Made by a program: the position numbers and the translations under genes
Shown: positions 36,154 to 44,444 of the stretch, one piece after another
Position numbering within the stretch: position 1 is the stretch's first letter
Layout: each line of letters begins with the position of its first letter
The notes under the pieces: generated by a model
What the model saw: only the letters and a program-made list of their open reading frames with translations
Database searches by the model: none
Told to the model about the DNA's origin: nothing
NCBI GenBank assembly: GCA_026126065.1
Contig: JAHCJY010000003.1
Location: 186,001-250,000 of the forward strand
Reading direction: 5' to 3'
DNA from: Bauldia sp.
GTDB taxonomy: Bacteria; Pseudomonadota; Alphaproteobacteria; Rhizobiales; Kaistiaceae
Length of the DNA stretch: 64,000 bases

Positions 36154-36183
36154 AGTCTAGGTATTGAGGAGATCGGGTGTCAA
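36154..36183 (-). promoter_or_regulatory. Sigma-70 type promoter of module A
   Basis: On the minus strand TTGACA (36183-36178), an 18-base spacer and TAGACT (36159-36154) form a good housekeeping promoter, predicting a transcript start near 36147 and a 47-base leader. The gap from 36101 to 36565 holds no gene; it contains this promoter and two copies of the GTAACA palindrome. Confidence 0.6.
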
Positions 36184-36232
36184 TCACACAGGCGGAGGGA
36201 GAAAATGCATCCTCGTCGATCTTGGTTCCACA

Positions 36233-36246
36233 TCAACAATTGTTAC
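36233..36246. promoter_or_regulatory. GTAACA-NN-TGTTAC operator, module A proximal copy
   Basis: TCAACAATTGTTAC matches GTAACA-NN-TGTTAC at 10 of 12 fixed positions, with the core AACA-NN-TGTT perfect. Its centre is about 92 bases before the predicted transcript start. Confidence 0.5.
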
Positions 36247-36310
36247 GACTGTTTGTCGACTTCTGCTGCACCGGACCTTGTCAATTGAGTTGTGAAGGCG
36301 TCCCCTGGCG

Positions 36311-36324
36311 GTAACATATGTTAT
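36311..36324. promoter_or_regulatory. GTAACA-NN-TGTTAC operator, module A distal copy
   Basis: GTAACATATGTTAT is an almost perfect palindrome (11 of 12 fixed positions). The centre is 78 bases further upstream than the proximal copy. The same element occurs ahead of module B at 40088. Confidence 0.55.
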
Positions 36325-36565
36325 GCCGACGGGGAGGCAACTCATAGGCAGTTACCTTCCTTTGAGTAGGCGCCCGGAGCGGGGAGTGTGCGGCCGAAAA
36401 GTAGCAACGGCAGAGATGGCATGTGCTGCAACACTTGATGCTTAAGTGGCATAACAAAAGATAGTCACACGAGATCGTGAGCGGGAAGGCCGTCGATGGT
36501 GGTGAACGCGAGGATCCTGGCAGGCCCCGCTGGATGCGCGTCCGGGCGATGCCCCCGCTCCTCCG

Positions 36566-38737
36566 TTACGGACCGCCTCCGCCGGCTCCGGCGGCGGTCC
36601 GGCCGCTCAGCGCGACCGCGGCGGGGGCGTGGCGCGCGATGACCGGGAGGGCGCGCTCGCGGTTCTTGCGCGCCCTTGCGAGCGGCGGGCAGCGGCCGTC
36701 GTCGTAGTACTCGACCTGGCAATCGAGGCACTGGAAGCACTCGGACATCACGATCCGGCCGCTGCGCTCGATCGCCTTCACCGGGCACGAGCGCTCGCAC
36801 AGATGGCAGCCTCCGGAGCCGCACTCCGGGCGGCGCTTGAGCAAGGTGAAGATGTGCAGCCTGTCGCCCAGGGCGAGGATGCCGCCGAGAGGGCAGAGGA
36901 ACCGGCAGAAGAAGCGCTCCGTGACGAGACCCAGGCCGATCAGCAGCACGGCGTAGGCGACGTACGGCCACGGCCGGGTGAAGACCGAGGTGATGGCGGT
37001 CTTGAAAGGTTCGATCTCCTCGGCGGAAGCCAGCGCGGCCGGAGCGACGAAGGCCGTCCCGAGAATGACGGCGGCGGTCGCGAATTTGGGCAGCCACATC
37101 AGGCGCTGGAGGCGCTCGGTGGGGTTCCAGACCGGGAGCCTAAGGGCTCGGGCCACCTTGGCGGTGAGTTCCTGCAGCGCTCCGAACGGGCAGAGCCAGC
37201 CGCAGAAGACGCCGCGCCCGATGAGGACGAGGGACAGGAGCACGTAGACCGCAACGATGACGATCAGCGGCTCCGCCAGGTAGTAGGTGAAATCGGCGCC
37301 ATCGAAGGGCGCCTTGATGTAGTTGATGACATGGACGATCGAAAGCTGGCCGCCCGCGATCCAGCCCAGCCATACGAGGGTGAAGGCGAGGAAGCCGTTG
37401 CGCACCCAGCGATACAGCCGGCGGGATCGCACGAGCCGGTCCTGGAAGGCGAACAGGCCCGTCAGGATCGCAAGGGCCACCGAAAGGATGATCACCTCGG
37501 CCGTGGCGAGGCGCCATGCCTCGACCCACGCCGGCGGCGGTTCGACGAAGGGCAGCAGGATTGCCTCCGCCGGCACCTGGTAGGCCACCGGAAGCTCCAC
37601 CGTGACCATCTCGCCGGTCGCGGCCGCAGCGTGGATCAGGAGCACGACCTGGAAGGGCTGCAGCGGGTCGAAGCCCGACTCGGGCGGGATCGAGAACGCG
37701 CTCGTCTCGAACAGCGTCGGACCGCCGTCCTGCCTCGTGACCGGCCCCATCCGCACGTGCTGGTCGGCGTGGAACGTCAGCTCGAGGTCGCCCTGAACGA
37801 GCCGGATGCGGTCGAACAGGTGGCCGTTGTCCTCACGCAGATACGCGAGGCCGCGAAAATTGTACCGGCCCCGCGAAAGCAGCGCCAACGTGATCGTTCC
37901 GGGCGGCGCCGGGCTCACATGGCGCGCAAACAGGTCCGAGCCGATCACGTTCCGACCCACCAGGGCCGGGGTGGCCAGGGCAACGAAGAGCTCGCTGTAG
38001 AGCGTCTCGTCGGCGATCTCCGCGTCGAGCGGGACGTCCATCGCGATCGGAGCGACGCCCATGCCGGCGAAGAGCGCGCGAACTTCGCCATAGGAAACCG
38101 CGCGATGGGTGACTGCGCCGCTCGCCAGCAGTTCATCCCAGGTCAGCCAGCGGAAGCCGTCGCGATCCAGCGTAGGCTGGGTCACGACCGGTCGCGGGTC
38201 CATCGCGTTCATGACCACCCGGCCGGCGTCGAGGATGCCCGCGCGGATCGCGCGGGCGGAGATCGTCGTGCCTGCGACGAAATCCGCCGGTAGCGGAAGC
38301 GCGTCCGCGCTCCGGACCGGGTATCCGACATGGGCGCCGAGGAACTCGGCCAGCCGCGCGACCCGGGTCGGAAAGCCGGTGAGATAGGGGTCGTAGAAGG
38401 AGATGACCTCGGCGCCCGTCAGCCGGCCGGCGAGGTCGATCCCGACGATGGCGTCGAACGGACGCGGCGAGTAGGACGGCGCCCGCACGACGTCGAAGGT
38501 CGAGAAGACGTAGCCGACCGCCTGATCGCCCGCATAGGCGCGCGCCAGAGGAGGATTGCCGGCGACCTCCTCGATCCGGTCGGCCGCGGGAAAGACCTCG
38601 TGGAGCACCTCCGGCGTGACGCGCTCGGCGAGAGATGGCCTCTCCTGTGCGACGGAGGACCCGGCCCACGCACTGGCGAACGCCGCCACCAGGCCCAGCG
38701 CCAGGAGCGCTCGCCCGCGAAGGCGGCGGGCGCTCAG
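36566..38737 (-). CDS. NosR/NirI-like membrane flavo-iron-sulfur protein
   Basis: About 723 residues in the NosR/NirI/RnfG-like family. After a signal-like helix comes a periplasmic FMN-binding domain (about 40-150), then a large periplasmic region, five or six membrane helices, two motifs C-G-W-L-C-P-F-G-A and C-R-F-L-C-P-L-G-G, and two [4Fe-4S] sites near the C-terminus (C-x4-C-x2-C-x3-C-P about 639-652 and C-x2-C-x2-C about 667-673). It should pass electrons between quinol or cytoplasm and the periplasm. No ATG fits: translation probably begins at CTG 38737, overlapping the previous stop as CTGA; the next in-frame ATG at 38845 lies deep in the upstream gene. No nosZ is near. Confidence 0.9.
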   Translation of the reverse strand: MSARRLRGRALLALGLVAAFASAWAGSSVAQERPSLAERVTPEVLHEVFPAADRIEEVAGNPPLARAYAGDQAVGYVFSTFDVVRAPSYSPRPFDAIVGIDLAGRLTGAEVISFYDPYLTGFPTRVARLAEFLGAHVGYPVRSADALPLPADFVAGTTISARAIRAGILDAGRVVMNAMDPRPVVTQPTLDRDGFRWLTWDELLASGAVTHRAVSYGEVRALFAGMGVAPIAMDVPLDAEIADETLYSELFVALATPALVGRNVIGSDLFARHVSPAPPGTITLALLSRGRYNFRGLAYLREDNGHLFDRIRLVQGDLELTFHADQHVRMGPVTRQDGGPTLFETSAFSIPPESGFDPLQPFQVVLLIHAAAATGEMVTVELPVAYQVPAEAILLPFVEPPPAWVEAWRLATAEVIILSVALAILTGLFAFQDRLVRSRRLYRWVRNGFLAFTLVWLGWIAGGQLSIVHVINYIKAPFDGADFTYYLAEPLIVIVAVYVLLSLVLIGRGVFCGWLCPFGALQELTAKVARALRLPVWNPTERLQRLMWLPKFATAAVILGTAFVAPAALASAEEIEPFKTAITSVFTRPWPYVAYAVLLIGLGLVTERFFCRFLCPLGGILALGDRLHIFTLLKRRPECGSGGCHLCERSCPVKAIERSGRIVMSECFQCLDCQVEYYDDGRCPPLARARKNRERALPVIARHAPAAVALSGRTAAGAGGGGP

Positions 38738-39084
38738 CGCTCGCGCCGGATCTGGGCGAAGGCCTGGGGCGGCAGCAGCCCCGCCTGCAGGTCCTTCGGC
38801 ACGGCGAACCAGGCGGCCCGCAGCGTCTCCCGGGCAGCGCGCCATTTGGCGATCAATGCCGTGAGGTCCTCGGCGGACATCCAGTCACGGGCGTCGACCA
38901 CAACCTCGGTCGCGCCCTCCGGTGGGTCACCAGGCCCGGACATGTGGGAGAAGGCAAAGCTCGAGGGGTCCTTGCTGATGGCCGCGAAGACGACCCTCAT
39001 CATCTCCACCGCACCCGCCACTTCCGCCTGGATCTTCTCGAAGGCGTTTCTGGCGATCAGGTAGGCTTCCGCTTCTCCAGCCAT
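38734..39084 (-). CDS. Hypothetical protein (116 aa) coupled to the NosR-like gene
   Basis: A 116-residue, mainly helical cytoplasmic protein with no recognised family. Segments such as A-Y-L-I-A-R-N-A-F-E-K-I-Q-A-E-V-A-G-A-V and L-I-A-K-W-R-A-A-R-E-T-L-R-A-A-W would form amphipathic helices. GGGAGA stands eight bases before the ATG at 39084. Its stop overlaps the probable CTG start of the NosR-like gene, so it is likely translationally coupled and may help its assembly. Confidence 0.75.
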   Translation of the reverse strand: MAGEAEAYLIARNAFEKIQAEVAGAVEMMRVVFAAISKDPSSFAFSHMSGPGDPPEGATEVVVDARDWMSAEDLTALIAKWRAARETLRAAWFAVPKDLQAGLLPPQAFAQIRRER

Positions 39085-39250
39085 GCTCAGTATCTCCCCT
39101 GCAGGTAAATGCGATTGGTCGGTGTGACCGGGTGGCGCCGCGACGGAACCGGTGCCGGCCCGCCGTCCCTGACGATCGGCGAAGTCGCTCCGGGCAGCGG
39201 CGTGGAAGCGCGGCCATGCCGCGGGCAACGGCCGCGCTGCCTCGATGTCC

Positions 39251-39919
39251 TCACGGTGTTGCTCCGTCCGGGAAACGTTTCCGCCAGGCGATGATGTCCA
39301 CGACCGCGACGACGCAGAGGCCATGGCTGGCGGCGAAGTCGGTGATCGCGTCCCCCTTCATGACGCTCCCGTCGTCGTTCACAAGTTCGCAGATCACGCC
39401 GACCGGAGGCAGGCCGCTCAACGCGCAAAGGTCGACCGCCGCTTCGGTGTGGCCGGGGCGTGTCAGGACTCCTCCCTCGCGCGCGATGAGCGGGAAGATG
39501 TGCCCCGGCCGCACGAAGTCGGCAGCCGCTGCCTTCTCCTCCGCAAGCCCGAGAATGGTCCTGCAACGGTCCTCGGCGGATATGCCCGTCGAGATCCCGT
39601 GGCGAAGATCGACCGAGACCGTGAAGGCCGTGGCGTACGGCGCCTCGTTGTCCTGAACCATCGGGGGCAGACGCAAGCGGGCCGCCAGCCTCGCGGGCAG
39701 GGGCGTGCAGACGATGCCACTCGTATAGCGAACGATCAGGGCGAGCTTCGCGGGAGTGGCATGCACCGCCGCAAGAACGAGATCGCCTTCGTTCTCACGA
39801 TCGATATCGTCCACGACGACGACGATATCGCCGCGGCGGAATGCCGCGATCGCAGTTCCGACCCGGTCGATCGCAGAGGATATGACCGTCTCAGCAAGCA
39901 TCGGCATTGAGAAATCCAC
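39251..39919 (-). CDS. ribB: 3,4-dihydroxy-2-butanone 4-phosphate synthase
   Basis: A 222-residue RibB enzyme, without the GTP cyclohydrolase II domain of RibBA fusions. It makes the four-carbon precursor of riboflavin from ribulose 5-phosphate. The catalytic acidic motif D-D-I-D-R-E-N-E-G-D-L-V, T-S-G-I-V-C-T-P-L, R-P-G-H-I-F-P-L and T-R-P-G-H-T-E-A-A-V-D-L are all intact. Placing it between two FAD modules and an FMN-binding membrane protein suggests a dedicated boost of flavin supply. It shares its upstream region with module B and the GTAACA palindrome at 40088. Confidence 0.95.
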   Translation of the reverse strand: MDFSMPMLAETVISSAIDRVGTAIAAFRRGDIVVVVDDIDRENEGDLVLAAVHATPAKLALIVRYTSGIVCTPLPARLAARLRLPPMVQDNEAPYATAFTVSVDLRHGISTGISAEDRCRTILGLAEEKAAAADFVRPGHIFPLIAREGGVLTRPGHTEAAVDLCALSGLPPVGVICELVNDDGSVMKGDAITDFAASHGLCVVAVVDIIAWRKRFPDGATP

Positions 39920-40087
39920 TCGACGATTGAATTATGCCTGAACGGGAAGCCGTAAGCCGCGCATGAAATCTGAGGTGCTCGCCTTCTCGACTGTTCGAAC
40001 GACTGGCGCAGCACTCCGGCGGCAGCGCAACCCTCAGGTGCAATTGCCTCAACGTATCAAATGATGACCGGATAGCTGTTGCAAGTA

Positions 40088-40101
40088 GTAACATTTGTTA
40101 C
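40088..40101. promoter_or_regulatory. GTAACA-NN-TGTTAC operator of module B and ribB
   Basis: GTAACATTTGTTAC is a perfect palindrome apart from the two central bases. It is centred about 68 bases before the predicted start of the module B transcript and 175 bases from the divergent ribB start, matching the element in front of module A. Confidence 0.6.
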
Positions 40102-40127
40102 GTCAGTGGAACTCGGCAAAGAATGAA

Positions 40128-40156
40128 TTGATCTGCATTGTCTCGGGCGATATAGT
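40128..40156 (+). promoter_or_regulatory. Sigma-70 type promoter of module B
   Basis: TTGATC (40128-40133), a 17-base spacer and TATAGT (40151-40156) form a good promoter, giving a 200-base leader ahead of the dehydrogenase at 40370. The 450-base gap from 39920 to 40369 contains no gene; besides this promoter it holds the palindrome at 40088 and must contain the divergent ribB promoter. Confidence 0.6.
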
Positions 40157-40369
40157 CAAGTGACGCGGTATATGAATTCGGACGACACCTTGTCAAAACC
40201 GTCGGATCGGGAGTACCGTGTCATTGGTGCTTCCCGAACGGCTTGGATAGACTGCGGATTCGGGGCGTACGCAGTGGTGCCTCGCCATTGAACTGAGGGG
40301 GCGGGGGATCATCCCGATAGGCAACCAGAGGCGAACGCTGGCCGCGGCCGGCGTCGCAGGGAGGGGTTC

Positions 40370-42463
40370 ATGTCCCACAAGGGCAGCGGTACTGACAGCG
40401 AGAGCGCGTCGACGCTCAATAGGCGAGATTTCTTCAAGACGGGCGCCGTTGGCGCAGTAGGCGTCGGCGCGGCAGTAATGTCCGGGCCGGCGCTGGCCCA
40501 GGCGGCCGGGGGCTCGACCGACGACATCGTCTGGGATTACGAGGTCGACGTGCTCGTCCTCGGCGGCGGATGCATGGGCCTGCCGACGGCCATCCGTGCG
40601 CGCGACCTGGGCGCTTCGGTGCTCGTGATCGACCAGAACTTCGATCTGGGCGGCCGCATGGCGCATTCCGGCGGCCAGATCTCGTTCGGCGGCGGCGATC
40701 CGCTCCAGCTCCGCGACCTGCGCGGCGATCCCGATCCGGAAGGTTTCATCACCGTCCAGACGGCCCACACCCCGGAGGAGCTGACCGAGGACACCGATCA
40801 CCTGTTCCGCGACATGACCGACTGGTCGATCGTCGACGGTGCCGCCCAGGCTCCCTACCGGTACAACGAGCGCGAACTCCATCGCGCCTGGGCTGACAAC
40901 TGCTACGCCACCCGCGAATTCCTGCTGGCCAACTACGTCCGCATGGGCCGCATCGCCGGCACGCACGGGACCGGCGGCATGACCCGCGCCCGTCGCGCGG
41001 TCTCCTTCCTGATGCTCGGCGAGACCACCGACATCAAGGCGGGCACGATTACCCGCCACGACTCGGGGAGAGACGACAACGGCGAACTCGCCGAGCACGT
41101 CAGCCAGTTCGCGCCGGCCCGCATGGGCGGCGCCGACAACGTCGTCGGTCCGGGCGCCGTCGGCGCCGGTTCGGCCCTGGCCCGCTGCCTCGAGTTCAGC
41201 GCCCGCGAAAAGGGCGTGCAGTTCATGCTCAACCGGCGCATGACCGAGGTCATCCGGCAGGAGCCGTGGAGCGGGCGCGTCATCGGCGCCAAGGCCAGCT
41301 ACACCCCGCGGTTCAGCCAGGAGACCGGCGAACGGCTGGAGAGCTACTGGCAGGATGGCAACGTCGACGATCGCCGCGAGAGCATCAGCATCCGGGCGCG
41401 CAAGGCGGTCGTGATCGCGACCGGCGGCCATACCGGCAATCCGCAGTTCCGCAGCATGTTCTACCCGGCCTTCCGTGATCCGGCCTGGGGCACCAGCGGC
41501 CAGTCGCTGCTCGGCCGTGGCCGGGGTGCGGATGGCAGCGGCATCATCGCCGGTCTGAAGATCGGCGCCAATCTTGCGGGCATGCACCAGAACCTGTCCT
41601 ACGCCGTCAGCTTCCACATCCCGAACCGTGTGGCGACGCCCGATCCGTATACCGACATGTATCCGGGCCACCCGACCTTCGCGGAGCGTGGGTCGGTAGG
41701 GTTCGCGATGGGCGCCAATGCGATGGAGCACGCCATTGCCGTCAACCAGGTCGGCAAGCGCTTCTTCAACGACATGGATCTGCGCCGGAACCACTCGTCC
41801 GCGACGTTCCCCGGCGGGACCGTGACGCCGGCCAGCGGCGTCAACATCAAGCAGGCCGACTGGCGCAACTGCAGCCGCGACTTCATTCGCAGCATGTACC
41901 AGAAGTTCGGTGGTATCGACGCGGCCCTGCAGATCAACGAAGGCTCGACCGCGCCGGACTTCCACGCCGGCCCGATCTGGGCCATCTTCGATCAGGCTGG
42001 CGCCGAGCGCGCCGATATCCTCCGTTTCTTCCGGCACCCCTTCGTGTCGGACAACGGCTACTTCTTCCAGGCCGACACGCTCGAGGAACTGGCGGACAAG
42101 ATCCACGCCGGTCACCAGTACCAGCGCGTGCCGATGACCCACCTCCGGGCAACCGTCGATACGTGGAACACCTACGTCGACGCCGGTGCCGATCCGGAGT
42201 TCGGTCGCGGACCGGACGCCCCCATGCACCGCATCGGGACACCGCCGTTCTACGCGGCCGCCATCGTGCTCGTGTGGCACGACTCGTATGGCGGCCTTCG
42301 CATCAACGGGAAGTGCCAGGTCGTCGACATGCAGGGCAATCCGATCCCGGGCCTCTACTCTGGCTGTGAGGCCAGCGGCGGCGGCAACCAGCATGGGCTC
42401 GGACGCGGCCTGGTGCACGGCTACATCGCCGGCACCAACGTCGTGCAGGAGCCGCCGGTCTAG
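40370..42463 (+). CDS. Tat-exported FAD-dependent dehydrogenase/reductase (module B)
   Basis: A 697-residue flavoprotein, paralogous to but longer than the module A enzyme. The twin-arginine signal is N-R-R-D-F-F-K-T-G (Arg 18-19) with cleavage near A-L-A-Q at 44. The FAD site is V-L-G-G-G-C-M-G (63-70), followed by G-G-R-M-A-H-S-G-G-Q. The end G-G-G-N-Q-H-G-L-G-R-G-L-V-H-G-Y-I-A-G matches the Q-H-G-L-G-R motif of module A. Extra segments of some 120 residues lie in the middle. A strong GGGAGGGG site precedes the ATG. It should act in the periplasm with the downstream cytochrome. Substrate unknown. Confidence 0.93.
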   Translation: MSHKGSGTDSESASTLNRRDFFKTGAVGAVGVGAAVMSGPALAQAAGGSTDDIVWDYEVDVLVLGGGCMGLPTAIRARDLGASVLVIDQNFDLGGRMAHSGGQISFGGGDPLQLRDLRGDPDPEGFITVQTAHTPEELTEDTDHLFRDMTDWSIVDGAAQAPYRYNERELHRAWADNCYATREFLLANYVRMGRIAGTHGTGGMTRARRAVSFLMLGETTDIKAGTITRHDSGRDDNGELAEHVSQFAPARMGGADNVVGPGAVGAGSALARCLEFSAREKGVQFMLNRRMTEVIRQEPWSGRVIGAKASYTPRFSQETGERLESYWQDGNVDDRRESISIRARKAVVIATGGHTGNPQFRSMFYPAFRDPAWGTSGQSLLGRGRGADGSGIIAGLKIGANLAGMHQNLSYAVSFHIPNRVATPDPYTDMYPGHPTFAERGSVGFAMGANAMEHAIAVNQVGKRFFNDMDLRRNHSSATFPGGTVTPASGVNIKQADWRNCSRDFIRSMYQKFGGIDAALQINEGSTAPDFHAGPIWAIFDQAGAERADILRFFRHPFVSDNGYFFQADTLEELADKIHAGHQYQRVPMTHLRATVDTWNTYVDAGADPEFGRGPDAPMHRIGTPPFYAAAIVLVWHDSYGGLRINGKCQVVDMQGNPIPGLYSGCEASGGGNQHGLGRGLVHGYIAGTNVVQEPPV

Positions 42464-42504
42464 GCGCTTCCGCCGCCGTCCGGCGGGCCGATCTACACCA
42501 AATG

Positions 42505-42534
42505 CCGACGGGGCGCCTAAAGGCGCCCCGTCGG
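42505..42534 (+). terminator. Strong hairpin between dehydrogenase B and its partner gene
   Basis: A perfect 13-base-pair stem (CCGACGGGGCGCC with GGCGCCCCGTCGG) closed by TAAA, 41 bases after the dehydrogenase stop. It has no T-run, so it probably acts as partial attenuator or mRNA stabiliser rather than full terminator. Confidence 0.7.
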
Positions 42535-42564
42535 TTCCCAGAGGTGGCTGACAGACCAGACCCG

Positions 42565-43560
42565 ATGATCTTCAAGAGAAACCGCCCCGAACAGCCCGCG
42601 ACCAGGGAGTTGCCCGAGGAAGATGTGCCGGCGACCCCGGCGACCGGTTCCATCACCCTTGCGGTGCGGGCGCGCGACGGCCTTGCCGGCCGCCGGATAG
42701 CTATGGTCGCAACCGCCACATGCGATCCGCCCAGCGACCTCACTGGTCACGCCGTTATCGTTCTGGACGACAAGGGAACGCAGGTTGCGCGCGCCACGTT
42801 CGCGAGCTTCGCCGAGGATCGCAACATCACGGATGAATTCGAGGTGGAAGCGCCGGCGCGGGCAGGCTTCGTCACCTGGCAGGCGGTTCTTCCTGATACG
42901 AACGCGAACGGAGTGCTGTTTCCCGAAACGAGGGCCAGCTTCCCCGTCGAGGTCAAGGCGCACCCCTCCCACGTGACCGTGTGGGACGTGCCTCCGATCG
43001 TGTCGATCGGCGAGACGTTCAAGGTCAAGGTTGGTGTGAAATGTGCGGCCGGCTGCGATCTTGGCGGTCGCGAGGTCCACATCGCCGACGGTGCCGGCCT
43101 CGTCCGGGGAACGAGCGCGTTGCTCCCGCAACCCTGGCCGCGGACAGCGGCTACCTATTACTGCGAGCTTGTGGTGCGCGCGCCCGATGATCCCGGGAGC
43201 TACACCTGGGCCGCCAAGGCACCGCCCACCGAAGCCGGCCTGCCCCATCTGGAGGGAATTTCGGCCTTCGGCCTTCATGTCGTTCCCCCTCCCGAATGCA
43301 CCGTGGAGGTCGAGGCAATCGACGCCCGGACGGGCACGCCCGTCGAGGGAGCACTCGTCGTCCTCCATCCCTATCGCGGATTCACGGGTCCCAACGGCGT
43401 TGCCACGATAAAGGTCCGCCGCGGCGAATACTCCATCCTGGTGTCGAAGACGAAGTTCGACCCGATGGCACGAACGGTAGACATCAGCGGCGATTTCACC
43501 ACGCGCGTGTCTCTGGTCGAGGAAGGTCCGGAGCCTGATATCACCGATCTTTATCGGTAG
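42565..43560 (+). CDS. Unknown partner protein with carboxypeptidase-regulatory-like C-terminus (module B)
   Basis: A 331-residue paralogue of the protein at 33348-34346. The shared central segment reads V-W-D-V-P-P-I, then K-V-K-V-G-V-K-C-A-A-G-C-D-L-G-G-R-E-V-H and R-A-P-D-D-P-G-S-Y-T-W; the C-terminus is carboxypeptidase-regulatory-like (A-I-D-A-R-T-G-T-P-V-E-G-A-L-V-V-L). There is no signal peptide: residues 1-30 are polar (M-I-F-K-R-N-R-P-E-Q). The start is ATG 42565. As in module A it separates dehydrogenase and cytochrome. Function unknown; it may accompany the folded dehydrogenase through the Tat pore or act as a cofactor chaperone. Confidence 0.85.
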   Translation: MIFKRNRPEQPATRELPEEDVPATPATGSITLAVRARDGLAGRRIAMVATATCDPPSDLTGHAVIVLDDKGTQVARATFASFAEDRNITDEFEVEAPARAGFVTWQAVLPDTNANGVLFPETRASFPVEVKAHPSHVTVWDVPPIVSIGETFKVKVGVKCAAGCDLGGREVHIADGAGLVRGTSALLPQPWPRTAATYYCELVVRAPDDPGSYTWAAKAPPTEAGLPHLEGISAFGLHVVPPPECTVEVEAIDARTGTPVEGALVVLHPYRGFTGPNGVATIKVRRGEYSILVSKTKFDPMARTVDISGDFTTRVSLVEEGPEPDITDLYR

Positions 43561-43652
43561 CTGAAACCGTTGCTTCGCCGGCCCGCAGTTGTGTTTCATC
43601 GACCGGGCGACCCGATCGTTCCGCAGTGGCCCGAGTGAGAAGGAGAGTCATC

Positions 43653-44444
43653 ATGAAATCGTCGATGAGTCGGGCGTGGTCCCGCGGCCGCAAGGGCGTG
43701 TTGATCGCAGCTTTGGGCATCGCCGCCACCCTCGGCGTCGGCGTTCCCCAGGCAAGCAATGCCCAGCCCGCGCTCGAGGCGCACTACACGATGGAGCAGG
43801 CCGAGCGCGGCTGGCGGACCTTCTTCAACAACTGCGCGGGATGCCACGGGCGTGAAGTCCCGATCAAATTCATGAACTATCCGGACGCCGGCAGCTTCTT
43901 CACGTTCATCTCCGAGAACATGCCATACGACGGCGGCACCCGGCTCCCGGCCACCGACTACGCGGACATCACCGCGCTCGTCATGAACTGGGTCGGCTTC
44001 CCTCCAGGCGACACCGAACTCGTCCCGGACCCGGCCGTGCTGGCCGCGATCATCCCCCAGGCCGCGCCCGGCCCGGCCGAGGTGTTCACTCCAGGACCGA
44101 TCGCGATGGCAACCGCGACGACCGGTCCGGCCGTCGCGTACAATGAAGCACAGGCGCAGGAAGGCATGCGGGCGTTCACGCTGAGCTGCGGCGGTTGTCA
44201 TGCCGGAACGGCGATGGTAGGCCTGTTCGCGACGAACTTCGCGGACGCTGGCGTCTTCTTCAACCGGATCTCGGCAACCATGCCCGCCGACGCGCCCTCA
44301 AGCCTTCCGCCGCAGGTCTACGCCAGCATCGTTGCCTACATGATGCAACTCAACGGGTTCCCCGCCGGAGGAGAGGCGGTCGCCCCCGATCCTGCAGCCC
44401 TGGCGGCGATCGTACCCCTGCCGCTGCCCGCTGGTGGTCCCTGA
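43653..44444 (+). CDS. Periplasmic dihaem cytochrome c (module B)
   Basis: A 263-residue secreted protein made of two cytochrome c domains in tandem. The haem sites are C-A-G-C-H (61-65) and C-G-G-C-H (179-183), with the likely axial Met residues in E-N-M-P (90) and A-T-M-P (210). Both domains end in the pattern x-Y-A-D/S-I-x-A-Y/L-x-M-x-x-x-G-F-P-x-G, which links them to the cytochromes at 32897 and 57320. A long Ala-rich signal peptide ends near A-S-N-A-Q (38). GAAGGAGAG precedes the ATG at 43653. It should accept electrons from the module B dehydrogenase. Confidence 0.92.
   Translation: MKSSMSRAWSRGRKGVLIAALGIAATLGVGVPQASNAQPALEAHYTMEQAERGWRTFFNNCAGCHGREVPIKFMNYPDAGSFFTFISENMPYDGGTRLPATDYADITALVMNWVGFPPGDTELVPDPAVLAAIIPQAAPGPAEVFTPGPIAMATATTGPAVAYNEAQAQEGMRAFTLSCGGCHAGTAMVGLFATNFADAGVFFNRISATMPADAPSSLPPQVYASIVAYMMQLNGFPAGGEAVAPDPAALAAIVPLPLPAGGP

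Noticed and set aside
36275..40196. Shared 10-mer ACCTTGTCAA near both module promoters (36275 and 40187)
   Set aside because: It is in the same absolute but opposite relative orientation in the two modules and downstream of the better promoter in module B; likely chance.
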